NCBI GenBank assembly: GCA_036310525.1
Contig: JAXJRQ010000129.1
Coordinates: forward strand, 1-16,580
Length of the DNA stretch: 16,580 nt
Reading direction: 5' to 3'
From: UBA4716 sp036310525
Lineage (GTDB): Bacteria; Bacillota; Clostridia; UBA1381
Shown: positions 1 through 6,532 of the stretch, one piece after another
Numbering within the stretch: position 1 is the stretch's first letter
How the letters are laid out: each line of letters starts with the position of its first letter
Made by a program: the position numbers and the translations under genes
Notes under the pieces: generated by a model
The model's input: the letters and a program-made list of their open reading frames with translations, nothing else
What the model was told of the DNA's origin: nothing
Databases searched by the model: none

Positions 1-1
1 A

Positions 2-439
2 AAGGGTGTAAAGGTTATCGAATACAACTGCCGTTTTGGTGACCCCGAAACACAGGTTGTTCTTCCGAGACTTAAGACTGACCTTGTTGAAATTATGGAA
101 GCCGTTATTGACGAGCGCCTTGGTGAAATTGAAATCGAATGGGCAGACAATGCGGCAGTATGCGTAGTTATGGCATCGGGTGGTTATCCGTCATCATATA
201 AGAAGGGTTACGAAATAAGCGGAATTGACGCAGTTGATGCACTTGACGATATGATTGTTTTCCATGCGGGAACAGCACTTTCGGACGGAAAGCTTGTAAC
301 AAACGGCGGACGTGTGCTTGGCGTTACTGCAGTCGGAGAAAATCTTGATGCGGCAATTAAGCGTGCTTATGAGGGAGTAGACAAAATTTCATTTACAGAC
401 GAGTTCCACAGAAGCGATATAGGTATTAAAAAATATTGA
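2..439 (+). CDS. purD: Phosphoribosylamine-glycine ligase (GAR synthetase), C-terminal part
   Basis: This is the 3' end of purD; the 5' part lies before the window, and the reading frame is open from base 2. The enzyme joins phosphoribosylamine and glycine using ATP in the second step of cytosolic de novo purine synthesis. The visible part starts with the highly conserved ATP-grasp motif VIEYNCRFGDPETQVVLPRL, which carries metal-binding Glu and Asn residues. The C-terminal domain follows, with typical ASGGYPSSYKKG and HAGTA segments, and ends normally at TGA. The dCMP deaminase gene begins 21 nt downstream, and the following genes also act on nucleotides, so this is probably the tail of a purine operon. 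The identification rests on motifs and is very secure; only the missing N-terminus cannot be judged. Confidence 0.96.
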   Translation, partial: KGVKVIEYNCRFGDPETQVVLPRLKTDLVEIMEAVIDERLGEIEIEWADNAAVCVVMASGGYPSSYKKGYEISGIDAVDALDDMIVFHAGTALSDGKLVTNGGRVLGVTAVGENLDAAIKRAYEGVDKISFTDEFHRSDIGIKKY

Positions 440-460
440 TATATAATGCGAGGGTGTAAA

Positions 461-940
461 ATGAAAAGACAAGACTATATAACCTGGGATGAATATTTTA
501 TGGGTATTGCTCTTCTGAGCGCACAGCGCAGCAAGGATAACAACACACAGGTGGGCGCTTGCATAGTCAACAATGAAAATAAGATTCTTTCGCTTGGATA
601 TAACGGCATGCCGGTAGGGTGTAATGATGATTTCATGCCGTGGGGCAGAGACGGAAAGCCTATTGACACTAAGTATATGTACGTGTGTCATGCGGAAATG
701 AATGCGATTTTGAATTGTCCCATGGGCGCTCTTTCGGGTGCTAAGGTATATGTCACACTTTTCCCGTGTAATGAATGTGCAAAGGCAATTATTCAGTCGG
801 GCATAAAGGAAGTTGTGTACATATCAGATAAGTATGCCGATACCGACAGCACAAAAGCATCAAAAAGGATGTTTGATATGGTTGGTATCACATACAGACA
901 GTATTCGCCTACGGGCAGAAAATTGCAGCTTGATTTATAA
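461..940 (+). CDS. dCMP deaminase family protein (ComEB-like)
   Basis: A 159-residue zinc-dependent cytidine/deoxycytidylate deaminase. The zinc site is visible as HAE (77-79, catalytic Glu79) and PCNEC (102-106, Cys103 and Cys106). The GYNGMPVGCND segment (46-56) is typical of dCMP deaminases, which convert dCMP to dUMP to supply thymidylate synthesis. The start is taken as the ATG at 461 because GAGGGTG at 451-456 is correctly spaced before it; an in-frame ATG at 446 would place the ribosome binding site inside the gene. It follows purD by 21 nt and precedes a Nudix gene, consistent with a nucleotide-metabolism operon. The fold and zinc site are clear. Substrate preference for dCMP over another nucleotide is inferred from the family. 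Confidence 0.9.
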   Translation: MKRQDYITWDEYFMGIALLSAQRSKDNNTQVGACIVNNENKILSLGYNGMPVGCNDDFMPWGRDGKPIDTKYMYVCHAEMNAILNCPMGALSGAKVYVTLFPCNECAKAIIQSGIKEVVYISDKYADTDSTKASKRMFDMVGITYRQYSPTGRKLQLDL

Positions 941-944
941 AATG

Positions 945-983
945 AAAATCATATACAAAAGTAAAGCTTTTGTATATGATTTT
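945..983 (+). terminator. AT-rich hairpin between the deaminase and Nudix genes
   Basis: A perfect 17-bp inverted repeat (945-961 with 967-983) with a 5-nt loop lies 4 nt after the deaminase stop. The 3' arm ends in TTTT followed by GTTT. It could be a weak intrinsic terminator or an RNA processing/stability element inside the operon. The stem is almost entirely A/T and the T-tract is interrupted, so full termination is doubtful. Confidence 0.5.
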
Positions 984-1003
984 GTTTATGCGGAGGTATA
1001 TTT

Positions 1004-1537
1004 ATGGACTATTCAGAAAAAACACTTGCATCTAAAAGAGTATATGAAGGAATAATAATAAATGTAAGCATTGAAGATGTCGAACTGCCTGACGGAAGAG
1101 TGGCAAAGCGTGAGGTGGTTGAGCATAACGGCGGTGTCGGCGTGATTGCGCTTGACGATGATAATTATGCATATATGGTACGTCAGTACAGGGTTCCTGC
1201 ACGTACAATGATGCTTGAAATTCCGGCAGGAAAGCTTGAAAAGGGCGAAAATCCGCTTGAATGTGGTAAACGTGAGCTTATAGAGGAAACGGGATATAAG
1301 GCAGAGGAATTTGTACATTTGGGTGAATACTATGCCACTCCTGGATATTGCGGTGAAAAGCTTAATATATATCTTGCCAAAAACCTTGAATTTGTTGGCG
1401 ATAATCCCGATGACGGTGAGTTTGTAGAGGTTGAAAAATACCATATTGACGAGCTTTATAATATGGTAATGGAAAATAAAATTTACGATACAAAAACTGC
1501 GATTGCGATTTTAAAGGCAAAAATGCTTATTGGCTGA
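1004..1537 (+). CDS. nudF: Nudix hydrolase, ADP-ribose pyrophosphatase type
   Basis: A 177-residue Nudix hydrolase. The complete Nudix box (GX5EX7REUXEEXGU) runs from Gly76 to about Tyr98: Gly76, Glu82, then RELIEETG (90-97), whose glutamates bind the catalytic Mg2+. The preceding VRQYRVPARTMMLEIPAGKLE (59-79) is characteristic of the NudF/ADP-ribose pyrophosphatase branch, which cleaves ADP-ribose to AMP and ribose 5-phosphate. GGAGG (991-995) lies at good spacing before the ATG. Adenine deaminase starts 23 nt after the stop, so the two are probably co-transcribed. AMP/adenine salvage is a plausible common theme, but this is inferred. The Nudix identity is certain; the exact substrate is by similarity. 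Confidence 0.92.
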   Translation: MDYSEKTLASKRVYEGIIINVSIEDVELPDGRVAKREVVEHNGGVGVIALDDDNYAYMVRQYRVPARTMMLEIPAGKLEKGENPLECGKRELIEETGYKAEEFVHLGEYYATPGYCGEKLNIYLAKNLEFVGDNPDDGEFVEVEKYHIDELYNMVMENKIYDTKTAIAILKAKMLIG

Positions 1538-1560
1538 TTGTAGTGGAAAGGAGCTAAAAA

Positions 1561-3207
1561 ATGCACAGAAAAAAACTCATAGATACTGCAATGGGCAGAA
1601 ACGATGCAGATATTATCTTAAAAAACGGAAACGTAGTTGATGTTTTTTGCGGCAGTGTAAAAAAGGCGGACGTTCTCATAAAAGACGGATACATCTGCGG
1701 TGTGGGCGAATATGACGGCGAAAATGCAATTGACGTTACGGGGAAATTTATCATGCCCGGATTTATTGACGCACATCTGCATATTGAATCGTCAATGGTA
1801 ACTCCTGCCGAGTATGCATGTGTTGCTGCCATACACGGTGTAACAACGGTCATTGCAGACCCGCATGAAATCGCAAACGTGTGTGGCGAAAAAGGTATGC
1901 AGTTTATGAAAGACAATGCAAAAAATGTGCCCATGGACATTAATTTCATGCTTCCGTCATGCGTTCCCTCAGTACCGTTTGAACATTCGGGAGCGGTGCT
2001 CAGCGCTGATGACACACGCCGTCTTGCACCGGACTTTTTCGGTATAGGTGAGATGATGAATTATCCCGGTATATGCGGCGGTGATGAAGAAGTGCTTGGC
2101 AAGCTTTGTTCTGATATAATCGACGGTCATGCACCGCTTGTTTCGGGCAATGAGCTTGATGCATATGTTTGCGCAGGAATTAAGACCGACCACGAATGTT
2201 CGCTTGCTGATGAGCTTGTGGAAAAAGTATCAAAGGGGATGTATGTGCTTTTAAGAGAGGGTACACTTTCAAAGGATATTGAGCGTCTTTATGAGGGTAT
2301 TACACCATATACACTGCGCCGTTGTCTTTTCTGTACAGATGACCGCTTTATCGGTGAAATAGCCACAGACGGCAGTATTGATAACTGTATCAGGAAATCA
2401 ATAAAATGCGGTATAAAACCGATTGATGCTATTATTATGGCAACAATTAATGCAGCAGAATGTTATAAAATGAATGATAAGGGTGCTATTGCACCATCGT
2501 ATCGTGCGGATATTGTTATTGCGGACAGTCTTGATTTGAATGAAATATGCGCAGTGTATAAAGACGGAGTGTTGGTAGCATCAGACGGAAAAGCATTGTT
2601 TGAAGCAAACGCTTCGGATTGTGCTGATGTAAAAAATACAGTTCATCTTGACATGGTCAGTGCAGAGGATTTTTCATGCTCCATACCCGATGAATTTACG
2701 GCGATTGAGCTTGTACCACATGCGATTATAACAAAAAAAGTAACTGCGAAAAAGACAGATGCTTTGTCAAAGGTATGTGTTCTTGAACGCCATAAGGGAC
2801 TCGGCACAAAGGGAATTGGTTTTGTGACAAACTACAATATAAAAAACGGTGCGGTTGCTTCTTCAATCGGTCACGACTGCCATAATGTGATTGTAATCGG
2901 TGACAATGACGAAGACATGGCTCTGGCGGTAAATACTCTCGGTAAAAACGGCGGTTTTGCGGTGTGCAGTCAAGGTGAGGTGAAAGGCTTTTTACCGCTT
3001 GATATTGCAGGACTTATGTCATCGCAAAAGGCTGACGAGGTTATAAAGCTTCACGATAAATTGTATGCCGATGCACAGGGACTCGGAATCAATCCTGAGG
3101 TTGACCCGTTTTTGGCACTTGCATTTTTACCGTTACCCGTTATTCCCGAAATACGTGTTACGGATATGGGTGTATTTGATGTTACGAAATTTGAATTTAT
3201 TCAATAA
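1561..3207 (+). CDS. ade: Adenine deaminase
   Basis: A 548-residue adenine deaminase of the amidohydrolase superfamily, converting adenine to hypoxanthine and ammonia in purine salvage. The N-terminal amidohydrolase signature GFIDAHLHIESS (67-78) supplies the metal-binding histidines His72 and His74. DPHE (100-103) and the RHKGLGTKGIGFV-like C-terminal block, with a following IGHDCHN segment, are typical of AdeC. Length matches the family (about 550-600 residues). The ribosome binding site GGAAAGGAG ends 7-8 nt before the ATG. It is the last gene of the purD-associated block. Downstream there is only a weak AT-rich dyad (3293-3309), so the end of the transcript is not sharply marked. A cytosolic location is expected, as no signal peptide is present. 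Confidence 0.95.
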   Translation: MHRKKLIDTAMGRNDADIILKNGNVVDVFCGSVKKADVLIKDGYICGVGEYDGENAIDVTGKFIMPGFIDAHLHIESSMVTPAEYACVAAIHGVTTVIADPHEIANVCGEKGMQFMKDNAKNVPMDINFMLPSCVPSVPFEHSGAVLSADDTRRLAPDFFGIGEMMNYPGICGGDEEVLGKLCSDIIDGHAPLVSGNELDAYVCAGIKTDHECSLADELVEKVSKGMYVLLREGTLSKDIERLYEGITPYTLRRCLFCTDDRFIGEIATDGSIDNCIRKSIKCGIKPIDAIIMATINAAECYKMNDKGAIAPSYRADIVIADSLDLNEICAVYKDGVLVASDGKALFEANASDCADVKNTVHLDMVSAEDFSCSIPDEFTAIELVPHAIITKKVTAKKTDALSKVCVLERHKGLGTKGIGFVTNYNIKNGAVASSIGHDCHNVIVIGDNDEDMALAVNTLGKNGGFAVCSQGEVKGFLPLDIAGLMSSQKADEVIKLHDKLYADAQGLGINPEVDPFLALAFLPLPVIPEIRVTDMGVFDVTKFEFIQ

Positions 3208-3390
3208 TATGATAAAATTTGCGCTAAAAACGAATAATATTCAAAAAAAATGATCCTATAACTCGATTTTCTGTGAAACGGACTTTTTATTGAAATCTTA
3301 AGAAGATTTTAATGTTAATATGTAATTATTTGCGAAAAGTTGATTGTGTTGACTAAAAGCACTAAAAATGATAATATAATTTATAAGAAA
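3208..3390. other. AT-rich intergenic sequence after ade
   Basis: No gene is supported here. The only structure seen is a 7-bp dyad, AAATCTT/AAGATTT (3293-3299 and 3303-3309, loop 3 nt), followed by TAATGTT. It might act as a poor terminator for the ade transcript. The sequence is markedly richer in A/T than the upstream operon. Confidence 0.4.
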
Positions 3391-3405
3391 ACACTATCAA
3401 AAAGT

Positions 3406-3453
3406 CTCCCTTGTGTAAAGGGAGGTGGGTTGCGTAGCAACTCGGAGGGATTG
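3406..3453 (+). repeat. Left arm of the DUF559 cassette (two hairpins)
   Basis: Hairpin 1 is CTCCCTT/AAGGGAG with a GTGTA loop (3406-3424). Hairpin 2 pairs GGGTTGC with GCAACTC around a GTA loop (3427-3443, one G-T wobble). The arm ends with GGAGGGATTG, whose GGAGGG (3444-3449) lies 6 nt before the DUF559 start codon and so doubles as its ribosome binding site. Confidence 0.75.
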
Positions 3454-3455
3454 TA

Positions 3456-3824
3456 ATGGACTATAAACACAATAAACAAATTGTACCACTTGCAAAAGCA
3501 TTGCGAAAGAATATGATAAAAGAAGAAAAGCACCTTTGGTATGATTACTTAAGAGAATATCCTATTAGGTTTATAAGACAGAAAGTTATAGGAAAATATA
3601 TTGTTGATTTTTACTGTGCCAAAGCAAAGCTTATTATTGAATTGGATGGGTCGCAACATTATGATGATAAAGGAATAGAAAAAGATGCTTTGAGAACAGA
3701 GTTTTTAGAACAATATGGATTAAAAGTTATAAGAATATCAAATCTTGATATAAACAAAAACTTTGAGGGAGTATGTATATTTATTGATAATGAAGTCAAA
3801 CAATCCCTCAGTCAACTCCGTTGA
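3456..3824 (+). CDS. DUF559 family endonuclease-like protein
   Basis: A 122-residue DUF559 protein, a small PD-(D/E)XK nuclease-fold family related to Vsr and MutH-like endonucleases. An N-terminal helical region with EEKHLWYDYLR (23-33) is followed by FIRQKVIGKYIVDFYC (39-54). The catalytic core shows Asp51, then IELDGSQH (61-68) with Glu62, Asp64 and His68. All core residues appear intact, so the protein is probably active. Codons are AT-rich (many AGA, ATA, TTA), unlike the flanking housekeeping genes. The gene fits exactly between the two repeat arms: its ribosome binding site is in the left arm, and its last codons (QSLSQLR) and TGA are in the right arm. DNA cleavage is the expected activity from the fold; the substrate and any role in spreading the cassette are unknown. 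Confidence 0.85.
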   Translation: MDYKHNKQIVPLAKALRKNMIKEEKHLWYDYLREYPIRFIRQKVIGKYIVDFYCAKAKLIIELDGSQHYDDKGIEKDALRTEFLEQYGLKVIRISNLDINKNFEGVCIFIDNEVKQSLSQLR

Positions 3825-3854
3825 CAGCTCCCTTTACACAAGGGAGCCTTTTTT
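3801..3854 (+). repeat. Right arm of the DUF559 cassette, including an intrinsic terminator
   Basis: Box CAATCCCTC (3801-3809) is followed by a 6-bp hairpin, GTCAAC/GTTGAC with loop TCC (3811-3825). The inverted core (3828-3846) then folds as CTCCCTT/AAGGGAG and is followed by CC and six T residues (3849-3854). The last hairpin plus T-tract is a good rho-independent terminator for the DUF559 gene. The gene's TGA stop (3822-3824) lies inside the small hairpin. Confidence 0.75.
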
Positions 3855-3862
3855 ATAAGTGT

Positions 3863-4056
3863 CATTTAAAAGTGTCGGAAAAATGCGGAAGTTTTTCCGA
3901 TCGCACTATTTTTGTTGATTTTACCCCTTAAAAAGCATAGTTTTTTAGAAAAATTAATAGGCAAATACATAAAAGTGTTGTTTTTTCCTTCTTTGAGGAT
4001 ATCCGCCAGAAGGAGCTTGCCACAACAGGGCACTATGCAGAAAATTGGTAAAATTG
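3863..4056. other. Non-coding stretch with a hairpin and a possible coding remnant
   Basis: No intact gene is seen between the cassette and the next promoter. CGGAAAAA/TTTTTCCG (3876-3899, 8-nt loop) can form a hairpin, with AGTG/CACT flanks extending it imperfectly. From 3941 to a TAA at 4049-4051 the plus strand is open for 36 codons. The last 19 of these (FEDIRQKELATTGHYAENW) look protein-like and are much more GC-rich than the surroundings. No start codon or ribosome binding site accompanies them. I do not recognise a family. Confidence 0.4.
3941..4051 (+). pseudogene. Possible 3' remnant of a lost gene
   Basis: This 36-codon open stretch has no start, and its second half has normal coding-like composition (GC-rich, mixed polar residues, ends ...GHYAENW then TAA). 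It sits inside AT-rich non-coding DNA. It may be the tail of a gene deleted when the accessory DNA arrived, or chance. The call is weak because no homologous family is recognised. Confidence 0.25.
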
Positions 4057-4085
4057 TTGACTTTAGGGCGTAATTCTGCTATAAT
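4057..4085 (+). promoter_or_regulatory. Sigma-A promoter for the lipoprotein gene
   Basis: TTGACT (4057-4062), a 17-nt spacer, then a perfect TATAAT (4080-4085). Transcription would begin near 4092, giving a leader of about 42 nt with GAGGAG (4121-4126) before the ATG at 4134. This is one of the best-matching promoters in the window. Confidence 0.8.
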
Positions 4086-4133
4086 TTAGCTAGAACATAG
4101 GAAATGGAGTGAATATTTGAGAGGAGCAATACT

Positions 4134-4643
4134 ATGAAAAAGAAACCAATCTTAATTTTGCTTTTACTTTTTGTTTTTGTTTTTGTTGTTTCATTATCAG
4201 GTTGTACAAACAACCGCAAGGAAATTGATATATTTGACAGCTTACCCAAATTAAAGATAACAACAGATGAAAAAACAATTGCCCCCCTATATCTTGACCA
4301 TACTTGGAGATGGAAAAACTGCGATTACGTCCTTAATGGTAACAGTAATCCGTTTTTGGGTGCCCCATTGGAAAATGAGAAATACATGGCGACCCTCGAA
4401 ACAACACAATCAAAACTAATGATTGATTTTGATAATACTCCCGATAATATTTTAAGCATTATTTGTTGGCGTAATGTTGAAAAAGAAATTGAGGTTGAAA
4501 TAGAAAGTGTAAACTACAATTCCGAAATGCTTGAATTGAAAAAAGGTGATTATATTTACATGATTACTGCTGAATGGACTGATAAATCTGACGAAAATGG
4601 TTATGGGCAGATTTCATATTGTTTTCATGTAAATGCAGAATAA
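4134..4643 (+). CDS. Predicted lipoprotein of unknown function
   Basis: A 169-residue protein with a lipoprotein signal: a KKK start, a very hydrophobic segment (5-21) and lipobox LSGC (21-24), so Cys24 should be lipidated and the protein anchored outside the membrane. The mature part is about 145 residues, mixed polar and acidic. It has HTWRWKNCDY (56-65) and a pattern of DFDNTPDNILSIICW followed by a beta-rich tail. This resembles an arrangement seen in small Firmicutes surface lipoproteins, but I do not recognise a named family. It has its own promoter and terminator, so it is a single-gene unit. AT-rich codon use and its position next to the DUF559 cassette suggest accessory DNA. Function unknown. 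Confidence 0.8.
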   Translation: MKKKPILILLLLFVFVFVVSLSGCTNNRKEIDIFDSLPKLKITTDEKTIAPLYLDHTWRWKNCDYVLNGNSNPFLGAPLENEKYMATLETTQSKLMIDFDNTPDNILSIICWRNVEKEIEVEIESVNYNSEMLELKKGDYIYMITAEWTDKSDENGYGQISYCFHVNAE

Positions 4644-4650
4644 AAATATT

Positions 4651-4681
4651 AAAGGGCGAGGTTATAAATCTTGCCCTTTTT
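4651..4681 (+). terminator. Intrinsic terminator after the lipoprotein gene
   Basis: AAAGGGCGAG (4651-4660) pairs with CTTGCCCTTT (4670-4679) across a 9-nt loop, giving a 10-bp stem with one G-T pair. It ends in a run of five T residues, 7 nt after the stop codon. Confidence 0.8.
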
Positions 4682-4768
4682 CCGTACATTAAAAATCAAT
4701 TTCTTTGCGAAATCTCAACAAAAAAATTATTCCACAGAAAATAAAGTTATAGGAAAATGATATATTAG

Positions 4769-4797
4769 TTGCAAAATTGTATATTTTTTGATATAAT
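4769..4797 (+). promoter_or_regulatory. Sigma-A promoter for the PutP-type gene
   Basis: TTGCAA (4769-4774), a 17-nt spacer, then TATAAT (4792-4797). The transcript would start near 4804. The short leader contains a 6-bp hairpin, TATCGG/CCGATA with a TAAA loop (4816-4831), directly before AGGAAG (4837-4842) and the ATG. The hairpin may protect the 5' end or tune initiation. Confidence 0.7.
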
Positions 4798-4849
4798 ATT
4801 ATTTATACCAAAAAATATCGGTAAACCGATAACGAAAGGAAGTTAAAAA

Positions 4850-6358
4850 ATGGATTCAAAAATGCTTATTCAGGGAGGAGTATTGTTCGCATACTTACTT
4901 CTGATGATTTTAGTGGGATTTTTATTCTATAAAAAGGACACTACAAACGAGGGTTATATCCTTGGTGACAGACGAATGAATGTATGGGTTACATCAATGA
5001 GTGCTCAGGCGTCGGACATGAGCGGCTGGCTCCTGATGGGTCTTCCGGGTCTTGCGTATCTCATGGGCGCAGGCTTTACCGAGGCGGCATGGACTGCAAT
5101 CGGTCTTGCAATCGGTACATATCTTAACTGGCTCATAATCGCAAAGCCACTGAGAAAATATACTCAGGTAGCAGGCAATTCAATCACACTGCCTGCATTC
5201 TTCCATAACAGATTCAAATCAAAGTCGAACGGTATCAGAGTTTTCTCGGCGCTGTTCATATTGATTTTCTTTGCTGTATACACATCATCAATGTTTGCGG
5301 CAGGTGCAAAGCTGTTCAATTTCGTTTTCGGAATAGAGTATACGCATGCACTTATTCTTGCAACTGTGGTTGTAACAGCATATACCTTCCTTGGCGGTTT
5401 CAAGGCTGTTTGCTGGACAGACCTTTTCCAGGGAATACTTATGTTCTTTGCTATAGTTATTGTATGCCTGATTATGTGTGGAAGAATAAATGCTGTACCT
5501 GATTTCTCATGGTCACAGGTTGATATTACTTTTGCTCCGTCAGCTTCATACGGTGTAATGGGTATTGTAGGCGCTATTGCATGGGGACTTGGATATTTCG
5601 GTCAGCCACATATTCTTTCAAGATTTATGGCTATCCGTTCTGCTAAGGAAATCAAGCCGGCAAGAAGAATTGCTATGGTTTGGGTAATCTGCAGTCTGTT
5701 CTGTGCTGTTTTACTTGGTATGCTTGCTTCATACTATCTGCCTACAGATACGATTGCCGCTCCTGAAGCAGGTAATCACGAAAAAATCTTCATGATTCTC
5801 GTACAGGGAATGTTCCCCACGGTTATTGCAGGTATTTTGCTTTCAGCTGTGCTTGCGGCAATCATGTCAACTGCTGATTCACAGCTTCTTGTTGCGTCAA
5901 GTGCATTCTCAACAGATATTTATCAGAGCTTATTTGATAAGGACGCTTCAGATAAAAAGCTTGTTAACGTAAGCCGTATCACTATAGTTGTTGTTGCAGT
6001 TATTGCGTTTATTCTTGCTATCAATCCCGATTCATCGGTATTTGAAATAGTATCTCATGCATGGGCAGGCTTCGGTGCCGCATTCGGTCCGATTATCATA
6101 TGCAGTCTGTTCTGGAATAACTGTAATGCAAAGGGTGCCCTTGCAGGTATTATTTCAGGCGGTGCGGTTGCACTTATGTGGGCATATCTTCCTGCTCTTA
6201 TTTGGGGCGAAAACATCCCCGCACTTTTCTCACTCTATGAAATCGTGCCCGGATTTATCGTTTCATTTGCATGTATCATCATTGTAAGCCTTGCTACCGG
6301 CGGAGCTTCAGACGAAGTAAAGGCTGAATTTGCAAAGGTTAAAGCAATGGAAGACTAA
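4850..6358 (+). CDS. putP: Sodium/proline symporter, SSS family (PutP type)
   Basis: A 502-residue integral membrane transporter of the sodium:solute symporter family, matching PutP in length (about 500) and in its 13-helix hydrophobic pattern. The first helix (about 7-27) is followed by the PutP hallmark AQASDMSGWLLMGLPG (52-67). This contains the Asp-Met-Ser segment that contributes to sodium and proline binding in characterised PutP. QPHILSRFMA and ADSQLL motifs are also typical. It should import proline with Na+ across the cytoplasmic membrane. Its own promoter and a strong terminator make it a monocistronic unit; no put catabolic genes adjoin it. Family assignment is firm. Proline is the likely but unproven substrate, since close relatives can carry other solutes. 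Confidence 0.9.
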   Translation: MDSKMLIQGGVLFAYLLLMILVGFLFYKKDTTNEGYILGDRRMNVWVTSMSAQASDMSGWLLMGLPGLAYLMGAGFTEAAWTAIGLAIGTYLNWLIIAKPLRKYTQVAGNSITLPAFFHNRFKSKSNGIRVFSALFILIFFAVYTSSMFAAGAKLFNFVFGIEYTHALILATVVVTAYTFLGGFKAVCWTDLFQGILMFFAIVIVCLIMCGRINAVPDFSWSQVDITFAPSASYGVMGIVGAIAWGLGYFGQPHILSRFMAIRSAKEIKPARRIAMVWVICSLFCAVLLGMLASYYLPTDTIAAPEAGNHEKIFMILVQGMFPTVIAGILLSAVLAAIMSTADSQLLVASSAFSTDIYQSLFDKDASDKKLVNVSRITIVVVAVIAFILAINPDSSVFEIVSHAWAGFGAAFGPIIICSLFWNNCNAKGALAGIISGGAVALMWAYLPALIWGENIPALFSLYEIVPGFIVSFACIIIVSLATGGASDEVKAEFAKVKAMED

Positions 6359-6371
6359 TATGGAAAAAGAT

Positions 6372-6405
6372 AAAAGAAAGAGAAACTTGCGTTTCTCTTT
6401 CTTTT
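6372..6405 (+). terminator. Intrinsic terminator after putP
   Basis: A perfect 15-bp stem, AAAAGAAAGAGAAAC (6372-6386) with its complement (6391-6405), loop TTGC, located 13 nt after the stop. The 3' arm is itself T-rich and is followed by GTTTA. Confidence 0.8.
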
Positions 6406-6428
6406 GTTTAACGGTTCTTTTACAGTAA

Positions 6429-6457
6429 TTGACCGCTATTGTTTTTTATGCTACAAT
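6429..6457 (+). promoter_or_regulatory. Sigma-A promoter for rodA
   Basis: TTGACC (6429-6434), a 17-nt spacer ending in TGC, then TACAAT (6452-6457): good -35 and -10 boxes with an extended -10 TGn. Transcription would start near 6464, leaving a leader of about 70 nt. Confidence 0.7.
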
Positions 6458-6532
6458 AAAATTGAATAAATTAATATTAAAAAACAGGTAACAATAAAAC
6501 AGAAACGGTCTGTTATTTCGGAGGAAAATGCA

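Larger units (their letters stand above)
3391..3862. mobile_element. Inverted-repeat cassette enclosing a DUF559 nuclease gene
   Basis: The DUF559 gene is enclosed by two arms in inverted orientation. The perfect 19-nt core CTCCCTTGTGTAAAGGGAG (3406-3424) recurs reverse-complemented at 3828-3846. A second perfect 9-nt box, GAGGGATTG (3445-3453), recurs inverted at 3801-3809. Outside the cores the match continues imperfectly (ACACT-AT-AAAAAG) to about 3391 and 3862. Between core and box each arm carries its own small hairpin. No clear target-site duplication is visible; a shared TTATAAG (3381-3387, 3853-3859) may be chance. The compact structure and low GC suggest a mobile or once-mobile unit resembling a palindromic repeat with a passenger nuclease. 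Mobility itself is inferred. Confidence 0.6.

Noticed and set aside
389..691. Open frame on the minus strand across purD end and the deaminase gene
   Set aside because: Antisense to two well-identified genes, with no ribosome binding site or recognisable motif.
3406..3846. CRISPR array or phage attachment site at the 19-nt repeats
   Set aside because: Only two copies in inverted orientation with a gene between; no regular spacers, integrase or tRNA.
3381..3859. TTATAAG direct repeat as target-site duplication of the DUF559 cassette
   Set aside because: The right copy overlaps the imperfect extension of the inverted repeat and the sequence is AT-rich, so a 7-bp match may be chance.
6498..6514. 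AACAG/CTGTT dyad in the rodA leader as a riboswitch
   Set aside because: Only five base pairs; no conserved aptamer features seen.
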